Assembly: GCA_019055375.1 (NCBI GenBank)
Contig: JAHQIW010002212.1
Span: 1 to 64,000, forward strand
Length of the DNA stretch: 64,000 nucleotides
Reading direction: 5' to 3'
Source: Parelaphostrongylus tenuis
Lineage: Eukaryota; Nematoda; Chromadorea; Rhabditida; Metastrongylidae
Position 1 is the first letter of the stretch. Each line of letters opens with the position of its first letter. The position numbers and the translations under genes are program-made. The notes under the pieces were generated by a model. The model ran no database searches. It was not told the origin of the DNA and saw only the letters and a program-made list of their open reading frames with translations. Of the stretch, positions 57,077-64,000 are shown in pieces.

Positions 57077-59004
57077 ATAGAACAAGATTATCAGATCGCA
57101 TCCACACTATCACCGAAGAGTTCTCTGAGGAAGAAACAAGACTGAAACCCTATCCTTCTACATCCACAACTTAGGTGGCACGATTAGTTTAGTTGGTAGT
57201 ATAGTAAGTATGTGTATACGATTAGTATAAGTACTAGTTGTAAGGAGGTTTTTGTAGGAGGATCTCAATCAAGCACGCAAAAGGTGCTGGAAGCAGAAAA
57301 AAACATTTTAAAAAATCCGTTTTAACTCAGACGGATATGATGTTACGCCTCCTCCTTGATCATTACAGATGAGATCACTACACAAGCCATGCTTTGGAAC
57401 TGGTAAAGAAAAAGGTTAACACCATTGTTCTAAGTACTTCCGTCGCCGCCTATGAAATATTCGCTATACAAAAACTCTCTTGAAATATCACCTCTCATTT
57501 TTCCAATGCAATAGAAAGCCTGATGAGAGATGAGCATAAGAAGCTGGTAATAAGAATAATTATAGCCGATTTTATTTGTGCTGAAAGCCAGAAACCGCAC
57601 GTATAACCTTCTAGATCATGTAACATTTTTCATTTGAAAGGAAAGAAAAACGAAATCGGTGGATGATATCGCTTACATACCACTGCTCGGATAGGGTGAC
57701 CGAAGAGGATTTCGCAATTGTCGTTCCTTGGTTTGTTGAGTGCCCTCTACAAAGTAATAATGAAAACTACTGTGCTGCTTTGGCAGCTGAAAAAAGTGTT
57801 AGTGCACTCACTATCCTCTGAAGTTCCTCAGCACACTCTTTCTGTCATTGGCTCAAATCTATGCGTCTTCAATCCAGAACACCAAACTCAGGTTTGCTTC
57901 ATTGCAATATCGGTTTTTCTCCTTAGAATCTACTAGCTGTAGTCTCTTTGGAAAGAACAGTGAGATTTAGTGGTGGAGCTGTGCAGTGATTAATGAACTG
58001 CATACTCTGTGCACATGGTAATTATGCATCTTACTGCACCTACAACTTTTGCGATAAGTGCGACTAGAGCGGAAATTTTTTTGAAAGTTCTCAAATCTAC
58101 CAAATCTTTCCTAGCACAAAACATGAACGATTCCTTTTACCACTCACTAGAACCGTTGGGTTTGCAAGACATTATTTCGTGCTCGCACGAAAACGATTTT
58201 ATTTCTTGGATACAAAAGTGTTGAGCCTTTGAAAATCCTTTAGAGTCCTTCATGCATGTGTTTATAATGTGCTCTAAGATCTGAAAGACTTGAGTAAAAA
58301 ACGCCGGAGAGGATTCTATACAAAAAAAACTCTACATAATCAGCTATTCAGTAGCTTATGTGCTTACCTCGATAGCGATATATTAGCGCCTCGGCTCCAG
58401 AACAATGTTGTTTTGATATCGTCTCCTATTTTAAAGAAAAAAATTGAAAACAAGGGGTGTGTGTTCGAATTCATCTTTCCGAGGACTAATTATGGTTCCT
58501 ATGCGGGCAACATCTGGGCTTGTCGTTTTCATGGCTAATATTTATCTGCGCCCTACTAAAACATCTTAAATTGATTTTAATTCCAACCGTTAATCTGCTC
58601 TGCACCTCGTAGGAAGGCGTGGAAATCTTCTGAATTTTATTGAAAACTACACTCCCAACATTTCGAAGTTTCCGCATATAATGAGCAATTATTCCATTCT
58701 GGTGGTCAAAATACAAGAGAATAGTAGCTTCAATAGTTATTATAATGGTTAGATCAAACTACCACACACACCATGCCATTTTTTGTACAAATTTTCTCAC
58801 AATAGAGCACAAGGACAAGAATTAAGAAAGGGGGAAAGGGGGAGGAGAACGTCCTAGGAATTGCTTCTTGCAATTCTTTCCAAACAAAATCTCTCAATTG
58901 TTCATTCTCTCTGCAGATAAACACTGATCGGCATGCTGTGGAACGACAGAACATGTGGAGGTCATGCATTGTCATATAAATAATAGTCTGCCGAGTATAT
59001 CATA
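57077..59004. other. No recognisable gene
   Basis: Frames of 70-82 codons (57718, 58009, 58290) show no domain. A degenerate tRNA-like stretch (GGTGGAGCTGTGCAGTGATT, then GTGCACATGG) lies at about 57970-58020. Confidence 0.4.
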
Positions 59005-59480
59005 CCTTTCGCTTCGAGTGTTTTATCAAGACCACGCTAAAATTGCAACGTAGGCAGTCCCCTACTGCCCGACTGATGAAACCGTCAAGGTTGGAACACG
59101 TGCATCGGCCTCTATAATTCAACCCATTTAACAGACCACATGACATGTTACCTCGAATAGTAATTACATGATATGTTGAAAACTGAGCGTCGTCTTAATG
59201 AAACACTCGAAACGAAAGGTATTATATTTTAACGATACCAGCCAAGAGCAATCGAGTGTACAACACTAAGTGTTCAGTGATAACTTCACTTGACATACAG
59301 TGTGAAATGTTCGTCGTCGCCTACCCTTACTATGGGTAACTGAGCGCCCTGAGAGAATTGGCTAAAGACGAAGGGTACAGCCCGACTGATGAGACTGTCA
59401 AGGTTGAAATACGTTAGTCGGACTCCATAAGTCAGCCCATTTAACGGACCACATGACATGTTGGCTCAAATAATAACTAC
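59005..59480. repeat. Inverted-repeat family R-D, copy with duplicated inner block
   Basis: Pair a is present (TTCGAGTGTTTTATCAAGAC at 59014 and AAACACTCGAAACGAAAGG at 59200). The b block occurs twice in the same direction: CCCGACTGATGAAACCGTCA at about 59078 and CCCGACTGATGAGACTGTCA at about 59382, each followed by CATTTAAC-GACCACATGACATG. So it differs in layout from the 40-kb copy. Confidence 0.65.
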
Positions 59481-60589
59481 GAGTTTGCCAAATATTATAC
59501 ATACGATGGCATATATTTTTAGTGAGGTAACATAATTGTTCAAGGAATCCTAGCCGTTAGTAATAAATGAATTTGAGTGCACAGTACGAAGGCAGTCTTA
59601 GATCATCAGTTCGTTGCTCCCACTGACAGCACTTGTGGTAACTATGAACTTGATGATATTTCTCCGTCTAGTTTCGCAGAGCTTCTTAATGTTCGATTTC
59701 TGTGCGGGAAGAAAGACTCACTTGTCTACAATGGAATTAAAACTGAACAAAACTTGCTCCTCAGCAAAAAAAAATCGATTCACTTCACTACTTCTTGCCT
59801 GCCTGAAAGCCTCAGAGACCTACTGCTTAAAATAATACTACGGGAGCTATGCACCACCGCGTAAATGGGTGACGTAACAGAATAAGTTATGTGAGTGGGT
59901 GCGGTCTTGAAATGTCCATCGCCGCCATTCACTTTGTAGGTGGGCACATTTAGATGTTCTTAACATGTGTTTCGTCGGAAGGTGTCTACTCGCCGTACAC
60001 AGACACACGTAGATGTTGTAGGCACGAAGTATGATCTTGAAAAAAAGGAAAGCAGACCTAGTCGTCAGAATGTTGTTTCCAATGATATTAAAACGTAGTC
60101 CAATCTCATATAAATTCAATTTTGCGATGAACGAAGTAGCGAATGATGTGCTTTCAATTGGAAAATTTAATGTTTAACCATCAATTTTTCAAGAAATTTT
60201 TAATTAAATGACGTTAAGTTTTTCTAATATGTGAGTGCTGCAATGTGAATTATGCCGAACTACATTCCAAAAACTGTCGAAGAAAAAATTTTATAGCTGA
60301 CTTACTTCATTTGTGACAAAAAAGTTTTAGTTAAGAATCACTCCTAAATGTCAAGAGACCTTCTAACCACTTTATTACAAGAATAAGCTGAGCAGGTTTG
60401 CTTCCTCTATTGCGACATCTCATCACACCAAGTTTCCAGTAAGGTTGTGTAACATAACGGGTAATGATACAAGTTCTTTACGAAACGCAGAAAGTAGATT
60501 GATTCTTGGTTGATCAAGCTCTCCTACCTCACTTTCTCTATCCGAGCTGTGTCAGCAATTCTCTAGTAGCCTCTCTAGCCCTATGTGAG
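59481..60589. other. No recognisable gene
   Basis: Frames at 59577 (plus, 95 codons) and 59847-60119 (minus, 90 codons) were checked and show no family I recognise. Confidence 0.35.
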
Positions 60590-60727
60590 AGGACAGAAAC
60601 ACCGATTTGACTCATCGACAAGCCACTTCAACTGAGTGTGAGGGCCAAATATGCATTCAGTTAGGAACAAATATATGGAGCATCCACCAGAGTTTGATTA
60701 TCGCCGATGACGCTTTAATCTCTTGAT
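60590..60727 (+). repeat. SINE1 relic, tail only
   Basis: Diverged match to the SINE1 3' half: GTGAGGGCCAAATATGCATT, ATATGGAGCATCCACCAGAG, GATTATCGCCGATGACGCTT, TAATCTCTTG. Confidence 0.5.
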
Positions 60728-62870
60728 CGATCGCTTATTCAAAGTCCCGACAGAAGAATCACTCGGCGAGCTGCTCTAGTCTCCCAAACCCTTCCAGAAC
60801 AACAAAATGTATGTTAATTGAGAAGCGGTGATGATCTGAGTTGAAGCTGCTCTGCCGAGTTCGTTTCTTTTTATAGGCCCAATATTCTCATGCATATACG
60901 CTTGGATATGCTTGGCTATATGTCAATTATACCTGCATGTTATTTCGTCAAAAAGCTAAAGAACTGACCGTGAAGCACATAGCAAAGGGTTCAATGTCGT
61001 CTGAAACGATACGTTACACGTTACACCTCTAAATCGAACGTTTCTCAGAAAAGCTATTTGTTCCTGCTTAAAGTGCTCAATTATTGACACGATCGCAAGC
61101 AATGGTCTGTACTTTAGGTGAATCTTCAGTATTTAAACTAACTCAAAATATTTCCAATTCTGAAGCGATAACTCCATTGTTTCGGTGCTTATTGCCTATC
61201 ATTGCATTGCTACAGGATCCATTCAATGATGGAATAGTCTTTGTAAGTTTTCTAAGAAACACTCACAAGTAAAAATCTTTTGAACAGAATACCCTATATG
61301 GCCACTCTAAGAGAGGAAGGCTTTTACACAAAAAATTCGCTAAGCACAATGTCTTTAACATCGCTACGTCAAAATCCTATCCAACTGATGTGCTTCCTTT
61401 CAACCATTCTCATAAGCTATTATGTTTGGAAAGGAAATAACCCGTTTTTACATATACCATTGGGCTAACCACTCCCACACTCGTTCCGTTCTCTTAACGT
61501 CACCCACGGAAGCGGTCGGATTCGCATGTGGTTCGATTTGGACTCTAGCACTCTTAAGGTTTTTCCTTTTTCCACTCTGAGTGTTCATAGAGGGCGATTT
61601 CTCCTGAAATGCTAAGCTAGTCGTGTCGGAGTGTTCCGAGTTATTCACTATAAGCATTTACCAGGATTTGTGAGCGAGACAGTTTTCTTCCTTGCAGAAA
61701 TTTTCTTATGGACGGAAGCCATTCCAGTAACAACAGCGAATGCAGTGACTTTTAGACCATAGACGCGGTAGCAAATTAACAAATCAAGGAGACATACCTC
61801 TAGTTATACGTAAAATTGTGCAGTGTTGCAGATGTTTTGGCAGATTCCAATCTCCATCTTTTAACATACATCGTGAACATATCATTGTTCATAACAAACT
61901 TCATCGATCGGAACAAAAGCTATTCGAATCCGCGTATTCTTGAGATCATGATAGAGGTTCTACTATCAATTAGAACGTTATTCTAAATATCTTTAGTCCA
62001 CAGACAAGATGTTTATATCACGAGTTTGATTTTTTCTGAAATCTTTTCCAGTATTTGTTCCTCAAAGTGTGATCTAGGCGAAGTTAAGTTCTTTCGATCG
62101 AGTTATGTTGATTGTAAATCAATACACTTCGATTTTTATTTGACATTGTCTGACTGACATAGCTTCGCTAATTTCTTGGCAATGTTCAAGAAGACAAGAT
62201 TCCGTCTCAAACATATACATGCATATTTGAATACATGAACATACATTCATGGATAGACACAGCTGCAGTAAACATAAACAGCAAGCACATATCGACAATT
62301 TTATCAGTGCTTACGTTCTTGTTTGCTGAACATTGAGAAGCGCTCCTTTCTCACATACTAATCTATCACTTTTTTCATTTATTTCAATAGTTCTTTACTA
62401 ATACACACTTCTATGCACACACACAACACTACACGCACAGAACACACAAAGCACACCTTTACAATCAACCGTTTTCATAGATCTCGCTCGGAACAATATA
62501 TAACCTGATAACATATCTTGAGCCTTTCATGAGGTATGATACTTATAAACTCTCAAGATTTTTTACCGGATTATATACTGTTTTGAACGAGATCTATGAA
62601 AACAATCGATGTAAAAGTATAATTCAACTTACAAACCATGAGCGATCGGCTGTTCGTCACTGCAATATCGGGAAATTTTATCACCTGACATATGATTATT
62701 TTAGGAAATTTGCCGTCGATTCCTTTATATGTAAGGGGTATATCCTCCTGCAAAGGATAGGCTGAGCCAAAGAACCCGTGTACTGATGAGGCTGTATTTC
62801 CGAAACACGAACATAGCACTGTATAAGTGTCATAACAGACCTCATAAAAGGCTCAAGATATGTTTATATT
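60728..62870. other. No recognisable gene
   Basis: About 2.1 kb with only short frames (up to 82 codons). CA-rich runs begin near 62400. Confidence 0.4.
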
Positions 62871-62879
62871 ATCAGAATA

Positions 62880-63139
<260 letters not shown>

Positions 63140-63446
63140 AATGCATGCATTCGCTTAGCTCAGTACAAACGGAAAAAAAACGTATGCAAGTCTTTTGTCA
63201 GTCTTATTGGTATAAAAGATCGGCTTCACATCATTTTCAGTTTTCTCCTGCACTCCTATCTACTCTTTCCCATTAAATTCTTAATATATTACGCTTTTTC
63301 TCAATTTTCCAGCAATATTCATTCAAATATAAAAAAGTAGCAGTATATATGAGGCCATTTCTATGAAATGCAATATCCGGATAATTGCTGCAGCTACTGT
63401 CAGAACCATCAGCACTACGGAATTCCACTCAGCAAACTTAATATGT

Positions 63447-63712
63447 GTTTATTCACTTTCTTTACCTTATTTTATGCATCTCACAGTTTTTTTTCTACTG
63501 TGCGAATATCCCAGTACTCGTAGCATTCAGCTCGCTTTTCGTCTCATTCTTGAATGTCGTGGAATACTGGTTGAGCATGTCTGCTTGCAATCTCGAGGAT
63601 AGTCTGGCTGTGACGTTCCTTAGGGCGTTCGTTGTCGAGAGCTGGAGAGTATTGTTGGGTGGGGATCAGCATTGCGCCGCAACGAGTACCACATCCACTC
63701 GCTACCATCCTC
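63447..63712 (-). repeat. SINE2 copy
   Basis: On the minus strand the head is GATGGTAGCGAGTGGATGTG. The body includes AACGTCACAGCCAGACTATC and CTCGAGATTGCAAGCAGACA, and the end is a hairpin around ACAGTAGAAAAAAAACTGT. Fifth copy in the same orientation. Confidence 0.7.
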
Positions 63713-64000
63713 AAAAATTTAAGTAACTAACACCAAAAATGAGCATGAAGTACATTGAATTAGATGAAATGGAAATACAAGATTAAATAAATACTGTCTC
63801 TTTTCATAACCATCATTGTGGAAAATCCAAGTTTATTCTGTTTGCAAACCACAATAGCAGTCCTTTTATAGGATTACCTGCTGTAAATGTGATTGAACGA
63901 TACCCTCTGATCAGTCCTGTAAACATCACAGCGTACCTCGGAATACGGCTCACGTGAATGCGATCCAGATTTTGTATTCTGATGGATCGTCTTCAACAGC
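63713..64000. other. Window end, nothing recognised
   Basis: No gene or repeat was identified in the last 290 bases. Confidence 0.4.

Overview
This is eukaryotic, AT-rich genomic DNA of animal type, most probably from a nematode (a strongylid or hookworm-like genome is my best guess). It has one recognisable intron-split gene, long gene-poor stretches, dense short interspersed repeats with tRNA-like promoters, and decayed mariner elements. The splice signals (TTTTCAG acceptors, one GTAAGTT donor) fit nematodes. There is nothing bacterial: no operons, no rRNA and no CRISPR.

Region 1 (1-10.1 kb) is a giant imperfect inverted repeat. Its arms run 875-4436 and 6579-10095, about 3.5 kb each, around a 2.1 kb spacer. 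A further partial copy (1-874) is fused to the outer end of the left arm. Each copy carries the same short coding-looking piece of unknown function. The arms contain blocks that recur elsewhere in the window.

Region 2 (14.9-20.6 kb) holds the one well-supported gene: a minus-strand, four-exon, calmodulin-like EF-hand protein. The predicted protein is 159 residues with four canonical calcium loops at calmodulin spacing. Its introns hold a tRNA-derived SINE, an inverted-repeat element and a 63-bp tandem duplication.

Region 3 (22-64 kb) is repeat-rich sequence. It contains: (a) a tRNA-derived SINE family, SINE1, about 300 bp; (b) a second family, SINE2, with five copies all in the same orientation; (c) fold-back or MITE-like elements built around a tRNA-like core; (d) three mariner remnants, one with both inverted repeats and a TA duplication; (e) a probable RTE-type retrotransposon scrap; (f) several unnamed repeat families; and (g) microsatellites, including a (CA)70 tract. 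Two short exon-like pieces are noted at low confidence.

Layout in brief: one calcium-sensor gene sits in a landscape shaped by non-autonomous transposons. I found no convincing multi-gene system. The least explained structures are the giant nested inverted repeat and the tRNA-core palindromes. All repeat boundaries were judged by eye and may be off by tens of bases.
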